Positions 26,669 to 35,071 of a stretch of 36,661 nucleotides of DNA are shown here, one piece after another. Source of the DNA: Actinomycetes bacterium (GTDB lineage Bacteria; Actinomycetota; Actinomycetes; Mycobacteriales; Mycobacteriaceae); NCBI GenBank assembly GCA_029780675.1, contig JAKOYE010000135.1, positions 1 through 36,661 of the forward strand, in the 5' to 3' direction. The stretch's first letter is position 1. Each line of letters opens with the position of its first letter. Under the pieces are notes generated by a model that was not told where the DNA came from, did not search any database, and saw nothing but the letters and a program-made list of their open reading frames with translations. The position numbers and the translations under genes are program-made.

Positions 26669-27451
26669 TCAGTGCACCTCGCACCAGGGAGCGCAGGGCT
26701 CCCCCGGCCCGGGCAGATTGTTCGGGGCGATCTCCCGGTAGATCTCGCTGCCCGGACTCTGCCCGCACTGATGGAGAATCCACCACGCCCCGCACAGATT
26801 CGACGACAGGATCGGTGACCGGCAGCCGAAGTTGACCCGATAGATACTGGCGACGCTCACCAGTCCGGTTCCGGTCAACAGGACCGCCGACCCGGGTTCG
26901 GGCTTGAACGCGCGCAGATGTGAGACCACCTCGTCAGTGCTGGTCTCGTAGGCACTGAACTGCTGGCCCTCACCGAGCAGATGTTCGACGGCGACGACGT
27001 TGATCCCCGCCCCGGTCCAGTAGTCCACCGTCTCGTCGGTCAGCCAGTCCGGGTAGGGCGAGAGAAGGGTGATCCGGTTGATGCCCATGGACAGCAGCGC
27101 GTCGTAGATCGCCAGGCTGGCCGTGTGAACCGGCGCCTCGAAACGTCGGCTCAGGTCGGCGCACAGGTCACGGTCGCCGGCGACACCGAACTGGTAGTTC
27201 GGCCCCGTCATCGCGACGAGCGCACACGTCACGTCCAGCCCGTAGAGGGTGTCCAGGGCATCGGCGTAGGCCGGCACATAGCGCCGGTTGCGCTCCTCGA
27301 GAGTCAGCCCGGTGAACCGGGGCAGCCGGGATCCGTAGAGCAGGATGTCGTCGCCGAGGAGGACGTCGAGTTCCGGTTCGACGACCGGGTTGGACGGCGG
27401 CACCACCACCCCGACCCGGTGCACCGTGGCGGGATCGGGCAAAGGACTCAT
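26669..27451 (-). CDS. Arylmalonate decarboxylase/maleate isomerase-family protein lacking the catalytic cysteine
   Basis: A 260-residue protein of the maleate isomerase/arylmalonate decarboxylase group (Asp/Glu racemase superfamily). GVVVPPSNPVVEPE (14-27) is the N-terminal signature. ALVAMTGPNYQFG (77-89) aligns with the decarboxylase MGTS region (Thr82 kept, Ser replaced by Gly83), and LLSPYPDWL keeps the pocket Tyr (133). VLLTGTGLVSVASI (190-203) aligns with the segment LLSCGGLL, so the catalytic Cys is Gly194. Cys76 lies near the first site but one or more residues off in my alignment. The alignment is from memory. ATG 27451 overlaps the FAD gene stop (ATGA). It is the last gene of the minus-strand operon. 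Confidence 0.78.
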   Translation of the reverse strand: MSPLPDPATVHRVGVVVPPSNPVVEPELDVLLGDDILLYGSRLPRFTGLTLEERNRRYVPAYADALDTLYGLDVTCALVAMTGPNYQFGVAGDRDLCADLSRRFEAPVHTASLAIYDALLSMGINRITLLSPYPDWLTDETVDYWTGAGINVVAVEHLLGEGQQFSAYETSTDEVVSHLRAFKPEPGSAVLLTGTGLVSVASIYRVNFGCRSPILSSNLCGAWWILHQCGQSPGSEIYREIAPNNLPGPGEPCAPWCEVH

Positions 27452-28593
27452 GGCCAGGTCACCATATCGAGCATCGCGGCCCGTCGCAGGAAAGCCCGCC
27501 GCGACTCCTCGTCGCCGGCGATGTCGACGACACTGCGCAGGCGCGTCATCGGGTCGGCGAGGGTTGCGTGGGTCCGGGGCAGCAGAAGATCGTGGGCCAC
27601 CGCCAGCCGTTGCGCCGCGGCGGCGGGAAGCCCGCCCGGGTCGCGGGCCAGCGCGGTGGCGAGCACGGCGGCGTCGTGGATGCCGGCGTTCATGTTCATC
27701 CCGCCGCGGGTGGTGGTGACATGTGCGCTGTCACCGGCGAAGATCAGGTTGCCCACCAGGTTCGCGGTGACTGCGCGGCGTTGCGAACGGTAGCGCGACC
27801 AGGCCCGGATGGGCGGGGCGACGCCGGTGACTCGGGCCGCTACCGCCGCGGCCGCCCACGACGGGCCGTTCTCCCCCGTTCCCTGATCCCCGACCGCATG
27901 ATCCCCTGCCGCATGATCCCCGCCGGCCCGCACGATCAGCCGGACGTGATCGGCCATCACCAGCACGCTGACCGAGGTATCAGCGGCGAAGACATAGGTC
28001 ACGGCGTCCCAACCGTCGAACGGTTCGGGGTCGCAGATCAGTCGGATCACCTCCCCGGCGTACCGCTCGCCGGGAAAGGGAACCGAAGCCGCTTGCCGCA
28101 GAACGCTGTCCGCGCCGTCCGCGGCGATCACCCACGGGTAATCCCGGGTCATCGCGTAGTCGGCGCGCGTCCCAAACCGGATCCGGCAGCCCGGGGAGGT
28201 TTGCAGGGCCTCCAGCAGCAGCCGACAGACCTGCAGTTGCGGAACGTGGCGGCGGTACGGGTAGGCGGTGTCGCCGGCCAACTCCGACAACGCGAAACGG
28301 ACCTGCGTCCCTCCGGAGGTGTCGCGGTAGCAGATGGTCGGCACCGGCAGCCCGTGCCCGTCGAGATCGACCCCGAGGTCGGCCAGAATCTGCAGGGTCG
28401 GCGGGTGGAACGTCGCCGCCATCGACTCGCTGGCGAGCCTCGGGCGGGCCTCCACGAGATCGACCGTGAGCCCACCGCGCACCAGGGCCAGCGCCGCGGT
28501 CAGCCCCACCGGTCCGGCGCCGACCACCAGCACGTCCGCCCGTCCGGCACCTCGCGGGCGCCCGGTGGCGTCAGCGGCGCAGGAAATGGTCAC
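27448..28593 (-). CDS. FAD-dependent monooxygenase (PHBH/aromatic hydroxylase family)
   Basis: A 381-residue group A flavin monooxygenase that would hydroxylate an aromatic or heteroaromatic ring using NAD(P)H and O2. The N-terminal FAD site is VLVVGAGPVGLTAALAL (GxGxxG, 25-30), the DG motif is WVIAADGADS (154-163), and the GD motif is LIFAGDSAHVTTTRGG (282-297). The stretch between about 143 and 154 is shorter than in PHBH-type enzymes. Residues 226-240 are three GDHAA-type pentapeptide repeats. GTG 28593 overlaps the upstream HemB-like gene by 23 bases and the next stop by four. The substrate is unknown and may be the product of its HemB-like neighbour. Confidence 0.88.
   Translation of the reverse strand: MTISCAADATGRPRGAGRADVLVVGAGPVGLTAALALVRGGLTVDLVEARPRLASESMAATFHPPTLQILADLGVDLDGHGLPVPTICYRDTSGGTQVRFALSELAGDTAYPYRRHVPQLQVCRLLLEALQTSPGCRIRFGTRADYAMTRDYPWVIAADGADSVLRQAASVPFPGERYAGEVIRLICDPEPFDGWDAVTYVFAADTSVSVLVMADHVRLIVRAGGDHAAGDHAVGDQGTGENGPSWAAAAVAARVTGVAPPIRAWSRYRSQRRAVTANLVGNLIFAGDSAHVTTTRGGMNMNAGIHDAAVLATALARDPGGLPAAAAQRLAVAHDLLLPRTHATLADPMTRLRSVVDIAGDEESRRAFLRRAAMLDMVTWP
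27877..27921 (-). repeat. Three 15-bp in-frame repeats inside the FAD monooxygenase gene
   Basis: Read on the minus strand, three units of 15 bases each start GGGGATCA and code for GDHAA, GDHAV and GDQGT. They lie after a beta-strand segment (VRLIVRAGG) in what is probably a surface loop. The third unit contains GGGGATCAGGG, shared with the insertion in helY. Confidence 0.8.
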
Positions 28594-29440
28594 CCGCGTA
28601 GCCGATGACGAAATCGGTGCCGCACCGCTCGATGGCCGCGTGGTACTCGTCGAAGAGATCGTCGATGTTCATTCCGCCGTGCTCGGCTGCCAGATGCAGC
28701 GACAGATACTCCCCGCTCACCTGGTAGGCACACACCGGCACGCCGGCGGTGCGGCACACCTGGGCCAGCACGTCGAGATACAGCATGGACGGCTTGACGA
28801 TCACCATCGCCGCCCCCTGGTCGATATCGTCCGCGAGTTGCGCGATCGCCTTCCCTGCGTCGGTGAAATCGGTCTGGTAGCTCTTGCGGCCGGATCCCAG
28901 TTCGGAGCGCACCGTCGCGCGATAGGGCCCGTAGAAGGCCGAGGAGAATTTGGCGCTGTAGGCGACGATCGGGGTCGGCACCCCGGCGCCGGCCAGGGCC
29001 GCGCCGATCTCACCGACCTGGCGCGGCAAGGACAGGCAGGGAGCGACGGCATCGGCACCGGCCGCGGCGAAGGCCACCGCCAGGTCACCGGCCGCCCGGT
29101 AGGAGGCCTCGACATCGATGGCGCCGGCGTCCATCACGACGCTGTGGCCGTCGGCGGTGTAAGGCGACAGGCCCACGTCGGCGATGATGTCCACCGTGTC
29201 GCCCAAGCGGTCGCGGGCGGCGGCCAGGAACCGCGGAACGACGGCGTCCGGGGCACCGGCTCGGGTCAGACCCTTGACGTCCGGAACCCCGAAGACGAGG
29301 AACCGGCCGATCCCGGCCTCACGTCGCCGGGTGAGGTGATCGACCGCGGCGTGGGGGTCGTGCCGGGGCACACCGGGCATCGGCCCGGGAACCGAACCAC
29401 TGACTCCGGCATCGACGAACAGACATTCGATGTAGTCCAT
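28571..29440 (-). CDS. Porphobilinogen synthase (HemB)-like paralogue without N-terminal arm and metal triad
   Basis: A 289-residue TIM-barrel protein related to porphobilinogen synthase, which joins two 5-aminolevulinates into a pyrrole. Both Schiff-base lysines are present, Lys164 in AYSAKFSSAFYGPYR and Lys216 in MVIVKPSMLYLD, and the carboxylate-binding residues in GRKSYQTD, AYQVSGEY and VIGYAG are recognisable. The metal loop IADVGLSPYTADGHS has Gly/Ser/Ser where normal enzymes have Cys or Asp, and APSDMMDGRV is replaced by APCLSLPRQV. The protein begins directly at DLIYP-like DYIECLFV, so the roughly 35-residue arm is missing. ATG 29440 has GAGG seven bases upstream. It heads the operon with the FAD enzyme and the decarboxylase-like protein. 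A changed second substrate is likely. Confidence 0.85.
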   Translation of the reverse strand: MDYIECLFVDAGVSGSVPGPMPGVPRHDPHAAVDHLTRRREAGIGRFLVFGVPDVKGLTRAGAPDAVVPRFLAAARDRLGDTVDIIADVGLSPYTADGHSVVMDAGAIDVEASYRAAGDLAVAFAAAGADAVAPCLSLPRQVGEIGAALAGAGVPTPIVAYSAKFSSAFYGPYRATVRSELGSGRKSYQTDFTDAGKAIAQLADDIDQGAAMVIVKPSMLYLDVLAQVCRTAGVPVCAYQVSGEYLSLHLAAEHGGMNIDDLFDEYHAAIERCGTDFVIGYAGDHFLRR

Positions 29441-29501
29441 GCCGCCTCGTAATCCTGCCGCGTCTTTCGGGAACCCCGGTGCGGGCCAATGGTAAGGCGG
29501 G

Positions 29502-30389
<888 letters not shown>

Positions 30390-30435
30390 TCAGCCTGCCA
30401 CAGCTGCGGCCCCGCCCGGACCAGCCCGGTCGGGC

Positions 30436-31041
30436 TCAGGCGCCGTTGCACACCCCGGAGTCGCGGATCACGCTGCCGTAGACGTTCATCGTGGCGATGT
30501 TGGCGTTGATCTGACCGGCCGGGCGCTGTTTGGCGATCTTGTCGCTGATCTGCGTGAACTGGTACCACAGGTGGTAGAAGGAGTCCCCGTTGTACAGCGG
30601 TGAGTACTGGCTCTGGTCGGGATAGTTGGTGATGTACAAGGTGTGCACCCGGGGGTCCAGGAAGGCCGCCGACTGGTCGAGATTGGACTTCACCACGCTC
30701 GCCAGGCCGGGCACCCCGCCGGCCGACCAGTCGTCAGTCCGGTCGGCGAGGTAGTTCTGGAAGCCGAACACCTGGGTCCGCAGGGTGTCGTACTGGGCGT
30801 TGAACCACTGGCACGCGTCCCGCTCGGCGACGATCTGCTCCGGTGTCACCCGCGACGCCCACAGACCGTACGGATGAATCGAATAGTTGGGCGCCCACCC
30901 CGAGGGGTACGGGACGAAGACCGGGAGCAGGCCATTGTTGTCGTCGGCCGTGGCGGGGGCCGCCTGGACGAGCCCGAGCCCGATCCCGGCGGATACCAGG
31001 GCGGCACCGATCCTGCGAAGCCATGGGGAGTGCGAAACCAT
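30436..31041 (-). CDS. Secreted DUF5078-like mycobacterial protein
   Basis: A 201-residue secreted protein. The signal peptide is about 1-33 (IGAALVSAGIGLGLVQAAPA is its hydrophobic core), with cleavage after ATA. The mature domain contains YPSGWAPNYSIHPYGLWAS, ERDACQWFNAQYDTLRTQV and, at the C-terminus, SVIRDSGVCNGA; two cysteines may form a disulfide. It is a mycobacteria-restricted family that I link to DUF5078 from memory, and function is unknown. I use ATG 31041; GTG 31059 would add six residues and has no better ribosome site. It lies where M. tuberculosis has a RecB-like gene. Confidence 0.78.
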   Translation of the reverse strand: MVSHSPWLRRIGAALVSAGIGLGLVQAAPATADDNNGLLPVFVPYPSGWAPNYSIHPYGLWASRVTPEQIVAERDACQWFNAQYDTLRTQVFGFQNYLADRTDDWSAGGVPGLASVVKSNLDQSAAFLDPRVHTLYITNYPDQSQYSPLYNGDSFYHLWYQFTQISDKIAKQRPAGQINANIATMNVYGSVIRDSGVCNGA

Positions 31042-31127
31042 CCGACGATTATTTGTCACCGACGCCCCGGTGGCGGCGGGATTGGCGATACGGAGGCTCA
31101 CAATTCGTCGATCCTTTCCGGATTCGG

Positions 31128-31610
31128 TCACAGAACACTGGTCAGATAGGCGATGGCGACACCGGCGGCCGCGGCGACAACATCCTCGCCCAGGGCCACC
31201 GGGCGGTCCCGGCCACCATTGGCCGCGACCAGACGGGTGCGAACCGCGTACCCGCCGATGGTGCCGAGCACCGCGCCGATCATGCCCGCACCCAGGCTGC
31301 CCCAGCGATATCCCCAGGCCGTCCCGAGCACCGCGCCCGCGAAGGCGCCGGTGGCCAGGCGGATCAGGAACTGCGGGGCGGACTTGCGACTCGGCATGCT
31401 CGGCATCTGGTCGCTGACCAGTTCCGCCACCGCCAGCACGGTCAGGATCGCGACGGTGATCCAGTGGCCCATCCACGACGCCCAGGTGCCGTCCAGGTTG
31501 ACCCAGTGCAGCATCGCCGCCCAGGCCATCACCGCAGGCGCGGTGAAGGCGCGCAGACCGGCGACCACGCCGATCGACAAGGCCAGCAACAGAACGAGCG
31601 CGTGGGTCAT
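31128..31610 (-). CDS. DUF4126 membrane protein (Rv2120c-like)
   Basis: A 160-residue membrane protein. It starts MTHALVLLLALSIGVVAGLR, continues TAPAVMAWAAMLHWVN, and has helices TVAILTVLAVAELVSDQMP, AGAVLGTAWGYRWGSL and a terminal hydrophobic helix ending IAYLTSVL. The glycine-rich pattern GVVAGLRAFTAP and the acidic AELVSDQMP are typical of DUF4126. The function is unknown. ATG 31610 is chosen; an upstream ATG would add an unlikely N-terminus. Confidence 0.85.
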   Translation of the reverse strand: MTHALVLLLALSIGVVAGLRAFTAPAVMAWAAMLHWVNLDGTWASWMGHWITVAILTVLAVAELVSDQMPSMPSRKSAPQFLIRLATGAFAGAVLGTAWGYRWGSLGAGMIGAVLGTIGGYAVRTRLVAANGGRDRPVALGEDVVAAAAGVAIAYLTSVL

Positions 31611-31651
31611 AGCAGGCGACGCTAGCACGGCCCAATCGGTCGCACCGCTGC

Positions 31652-32518
31652 TCAGAACCGGCAAAACCTCACGTCAGAGGCCAGGATCGCCTTCGCGCCG
31701 ATGCCGGCGAGCCGGTCCATGATCGCGTTGACGTCGCGGCGGGGCACCAGTGCCCGGACCGCCACCCAGTCCGGGTCCGCCAGCGGCGCGATGGTGGGCG
31801 ATTCCAGGCCCGGGGTGATCTCGGTCGCCTGGGTCACCACGCTGCGCGGGCAGTCGTAGTCCAGCATCAGATACTGCTGCCCGAACACCACGCCCTGCAC
31901 CCTTGCGGCCAGTTGGTCGCGGGCGGCCCGGTCTACGGCCGCGGCGGGAGCCACCTCGCCGCCGTCCCGTTCGATCAGCACCGCCTCGGAGTCGCACAGC
32001 GGCTCTCCGAAGGCCACCAGATTGTGCAGCCGCAGCGTCCGTCCGGAGCCGACGACGTCGGCTATGGCGTCGGCGACGCCGAGTTGGACGGAGATTTCCA
32101 CCGCGCCGTCGAGCCGGATCACCTGGGCATCCAGACCCCGGGCCGCGAGGTCGTTGCGGACCAGATTCGGATAGGCCGTCGCGATCCGCTTCCCGGCCAG
32201 ATCGGCGACCGTCCAGTCCCGGCCCGCCGGCGCCGCGTACCGGAAGCTGGAGGCCCCGAAGCCCAGTGCCAGCCGTTCCCGGACCGGGGCGCCGGATTCG
32301 GCGGCCAGGTCGCGCCCGGTGATACCGAAGTCGAGCTGACCCGAGCCGACGTAGATGGCGATGTCCTTGGGGCGCAGGAAGAAGAACTCCACCCCGTTCA
32401 CCGGATCGATGACGGTGAGGTCCTTGGGATCGCTGCGGCGCCGATACCCGGCCTCGGCGAGGATGTCGACGGCGGCTTCGGACAACGCCCCCTTGTTGGG
32501 GACCGCGACACGCAACAT
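31652..32518 (-). CDS. hisG: ATP phosphoribosyltransferase HisG (long form)
   Basis: HisG catalyses the first committed step of histidine synthesis, joining ATP and PRPP to make phosphoribosyl-ATP. The 288-residue long form has two periplasmic-binding-like catalytic domains ([19 protein letters not shown] at the start; the PRPP loop is [20 protein letters not shown]) and a C-terminal ACT-like regulatory domain (about 212-288) that binds histidine for feedback inhibition. ATG 32518 lies just after the hisE stop, so the pair is co-transcribed. It ends ASDVRFCRF, like mycobacterial HisG. Confidence 0.97.
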   Translation of the reverse strand: MLRVAVPNKGALSEAAVDILAEAGYRRRSDPKDLTVIDPVNGVEFFFLRPKDIAIYVGSGQLDFGITGRDLAAESGAPVRERLALGFGASSFRYAAPAGRDWTVADLAGKRIATAYPNLVRNDLAARGLDAQVIRLDGAVEISVQLGVADAIADVVGSGRTLRLHNLVAFGEPLCDSEAVLIERDGGEVAPAAAVDRAARDQLAARVQGVVFGQQYLMLDYDCPRSVVTQATEITPGLESPTIAPLADPDWVAVRALVPRRDVNAIMDRLAGIGAKAILASDVRFCRF

Positions 32519-32520
32519 GG

Positions 32521-32802
32521 CTACAGCTTCCGGTAGACGGCGTCGAGGTCGATGCCGCGGGCAACCATCAGCACCTGGGTCCAGTACAGCAACTGGCTGA
32601 TCTCCTCGGCGAGCGCGTCATCGGACTCGTGCTCGGCGGCCAGCCAGACCTCGCCGGCCTCCTCGAGAATCTTCTTGCCGATGCCGTGCACGCCGGCGTC
32701 CAGAGCGGCGACGGTGGCACTGCCCGAGGGCCTGGTGCGGGCGCGCTCGCCGAGTTCGGCGAACAGCTCCTCGAAGGTCTTCACGGCCCAGAATTGTTCC
32801 AT
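32521..32802 (-). CDS. hisE: Phosphoribosyl-ATP pyrophosphatase HisE
   Basis: HisE hydrolyses phosphoribosyl-ATP to phosphoribosyl-AMP, the second step of histidine synthesis. The 93-residue helical protein has the MazG-like signature [18 protein letters not shown] with metal-binding glutamates and [17 protein letters not shown] 32802 ([17 protein letters not shown]) gives the same length as M. tuberculosis HisE; an ATG at 32820 would add six residues. It is upstream of hisG with a two-base gap. Confidence 0.96.
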   Translation of the reverse strand: MEQFWAVKTFEELFAELGERARTRPSGSATVAALDAGVHGIGKKILEEAGEVWLAAEHESDDALAEEISQLLYWTQVLMVARGIDLDAVYRKL

Positions 32803-32841
32803 GCCGGTGAGCCGGGGCACTCCCCTGCACCGTCGCGGCGT

Positions 32842-33507
32842 TCAGTCACGCCGCAGCAGCAACTCCAGGTGGCTCAGCATCCGCTCGGTCCGGGTGGCGT
32901 CCAGCCCCAACCCCCAGCTGATCTGGAACGCGCTTCCCCACAGCAGCCCGACGAGGGCGTCGCTGGTCGCCTCGGCGTCGGCCGCCGGGCTGATCTCCCC
33001 CCGACGGACGGCCCCGGCCACCGCGTCGGCGACGAACCGCTCGACGTGCTCGACGGCCTTGTTCTGCCCGCCCGCGTGCGGCGGGCGGGCCGCCTCGATG
33101 GCCGACTGCACCAGAAATCCGGCGAGCGCGGAGTTCGTCCCGTCGCCACTGTCGATGAGCCGAAGGAATTCGATCAGCTGGCCGGTGAGCGTCGGCGCGG
33201 CGGCAGCCTGCCGGACCGCCTCGGCCACCACGTCAGCAGCCCGGCCTGCCACCTCGGCGTACAGGGCGGGCTTGCTCGGGAAGTAGTTGTTGATCGCCGG
33301 CCGGGTGAGGCCGATCTCGGTGGCGATGGCCCGGAAGGTCGCGGCGTCGTAGCCGGATTCGGCGAAGACCTTGCGCGCGGCCTGCAGAATCCGTTCCCGC
33401 GTCACCGCGGAATCGCTGGCAGGGGGGCGCCCCCGTCGGCGTTCCGCCGTGACTGGGCCGGCGTCGGAATGTGTCACATTCGCGCCGGCCGACTTCGCTT
33501 CCGTCAT
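32842..33507 (-). CDS. TetR-family transcriptional regulator
   Basis: A 221-residue regulator. A short basic leader (ERRRGRPPASDSAVTRERI is its end) precedes the TetR helix-turn-helix, ARKVFAESGYDAATFRAIA followed by IGLTRPAINNYFPSKPALY (about 45-85). The C-terminal ligand domain shows a mix of alanine-rich helices and ends HLELLLRRD. The RPAINNYF form resembles mycobacterial regulators of lipid or efflux genes. ATG 33507 is used; there is no good site further upstream. It is on the same strand as hisE (39 bp downstream) and the MFS gene (92 bp upstream), so its target is unclear; the transporter is the simplest guess. Confidence 0.87.
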   Translation of the reverse strand: MTEAKSAGANVTHSDAGPVTAERRRGRPPASDSAVTRERILQAARKVFAESGYDAATFRAIATEIGLTRPAINNYFPSKPALYAEVAGRAADVVAEAVRQAAAAPTLTGQLIEFLRLIDSGDGTNSALAGFLVQSAIEAARPPHAGGQNKAVEHVERFVADAVAGAVRRGEISPAADAEATSDALVGLLWGSAFQISWGLGLDATRTERMLSHLELLLRRD

Positions 33508-33577
33508 CAGGCAACCCCCAGGCTCGCGTAGGCGTCGCCGTGGGGTTCCCCTTCGCAGCGGAATCAAAACATCGGGG

Positions 33578-33593
33578 CGGATCGCACCATCCG
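33578..33593. promoter_or_regulatory. Inverted repeat upstream of the TetR gene
   Basis: CGGAT and ATCCG face each other across a six-base spacer (CGCACC), within the 92-bp gap between the MFS stop and the TetR start. It could be a TetR-type operator for autoregulation or part of a terminator of the MFS gene. There is no downstream T-run. Confidence 0.25.
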
Positions 33594-33599
33594 AGCCGG

Positions 33600-35030
33600 T
33601 CAGCCGTTCATATCCTCCAGGTGCCGGCCCTTGGTCTCCCGCACCTTGGTCCACACGAACACCAGTGACAGCACCGCGCACAGCGCGTAGAAGCCGTAGG
33701 CCATGCCGAGGACGTCACGCAGTCCGGGGAATGTCACGGTGATCAACCAGTTGGCCGTCCACTGTCCGGCGGCGGCCAAGCCCAGCGCGGCCGCCCGGAT
33801 GCGGTTGGGGAACATCTCACCGAGCAGCACCCACACCACCGGGCCCCAGGACATGCCGAAGGCGACCACGAACAGGTTGGCCGCGACCAGCGCGATCGGA
33901 CCGGTCAGACCCCCCAGTTGCGGGCTGCCGTTGACCTGCTCGGCGGTGCCGAAGATGACGGCCATGGTGGTCAGGGTCACGGCCATCCCGGCCGACCCGA
34001 TCAGCAGCAGTGGCTTGCGGCCGATGCGGTCGATCAGCGCGATGGCGACCAGTGTGGTGGCGATGTTGACGATCGAGGTGATGACGGTGATCAGGAAGGA
34101 CTGGCTCTCGTCGAAGCCGACGGCCTCCCAGAGCACATTGGAGTAGTAGAAGATGACGTTGATCCCGACGAACTGCTGGAAGATCGACAACCCCAGACCC
34201 ACCCAGACGATTCCGTAGATGCCGCCGCCGGGTTTGCGCAAATCGCGCCAGGATGGCTTGGTCTCCCCCTGCAGGGTGGCCTGGATCCGGTCGAGGGTGA
34301 TCTCCAGGTTCTTCTCCCCGAGCAGCAGGGTGAGCACCTTGCGGGCCTCCGGGATGCGGTGCGTGGCGACCAGGTAGCGCGGCGACTCCGGGATGGTGAA
34401 GGCCAACACCCCGTAGACCACCGCCGGCAGCGCCATCGCGAGGAACATCCAGCGCCAGGCTTCGAGCCCCAGCCACAGTTCCTTGGCCGCTCCCCCGGCG
34501 AGGTGTGCCAGCAGGTAGTCGATGGCCAGCGAGGCGAAGATGCCGGTGACGATGGCCAACTGTTGCAGGGAGCCCAGTCGGCCGCGGATGTGCGGCGGTG
34601 AGGTCTCGGCGATGTAAGCCGGGGCGATCACCGACGCCACGCCGACACCGACGCCGCCGATGATCCGGAAGAGCACAATCATCCACACGCTGGTCGCCAG
34701 TCCGGCGCCGATCGCGCTGATGAAGAACAGCACCGCGGCGATCTTCATGACCGCGATCCGTCCGATGTGGTCGGCCAACCGGCCGGCGGTCATCGCCCCG
34801 GCGGCGGCACCGAGCAGCGCCGAGGCGACGGCGAAGCCCAGCGACGCGTCGCTGATGCCGAAGTGGCCCTGGATGGAGGCGACGGCACCGTTGATGACCG
34901 CGCTGTCGTAGCCGAACAGCAACCCGCCCAGGGCGGCGACCGAGGCGATGCGCACGGCCGTCCGTCCGGAGCTGAACTGGTTGTCGTCGAACACCGACGG
35001 TCCGTCGGCAAGGGGTCCCTGACCGGCCAC
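33600..35030 (-). CDS. MFS sugar-porter-family transporter
   Basis: A 476-residue 12-helix transporter of the sugar porter subfamily (GLUT/XylE/GalP type), importing a hexose, pentose or polyol with protons. Signatures are GLLFGYDSAVINGAV in TM1, GRLADHIGRIAVMK in the first loop, PESPRYLVATHR after TM6, QQFVGINVIFYYSN in TM7, DRIGRKPLLLIGS and, at the C-terminus, VRETKGRHLEDM (typical ETKG). I select GTG 35030 because GGGAGGGA lies about six bases upstream; GTG 35063 has no ribosome site. It is 41 bp downstream of the HAD gene. Substrate not predicted. Confidence 0.93.
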   Translation of the reverse strand: MAGQGPLADGPSVFDDNQFSSGRTAVRIASVAALGGLLFGYDSAVINGAVASIQGHFGISDASLGFAVASALLGAAAGAMTAGRLADHIGRIAVMKIAAVLFFISAIGAGLATSVWMIVLFRIIGGVGVGVASVIAPAYIAETSPPHIRGRLGSLQQLAIVTGIFASLAIDYLLAHLAGGAAKELWLGLEAWRWMFLAMALPAVVYGVLAFTIPESPRYLVATHRIPEARKVLTLLLGEKNLEITLDRIQATLQGETKPSWRDLRKPGGGIYGIVWVGLGLSIFQQFVGINVIFYYSNVLWEAVGFDESQSFLITVITSIVNIATTLVAIALIDRIGRKPLLLIGSAGMAVTLTTMAVIFGTAEQVNGSPQLGGLTGPIALVAANLFVVAFGMSWGPVVWVLLGEMFPNRIRAAALGLAAAGQWTANWLITVTFPGLRDVLGMAYGFYALCAVLSLVFVWTKVRETKGRHLEDMNG

Positions 35031-35071
35031 CTGTCGTCCCTCCCTCGTGGCTGTTGAACCCACCTACGATG

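Noticed and set aside
28571..29440. The housekeeping hemB gene
   Set aside because: It lacks the N-terminal arm, the metal ligands and the SDMMDG segment, and sits in a different context from mycobacterial hemB.
30436..31635. A single 399-residue protein covering DUF5078 and the region upstream
   Set aside because: The upstream part is the out-of-frame shadow of the DUF4126 gene. A signal peptide starts at ATG 31041, which marks the true N-terminus.
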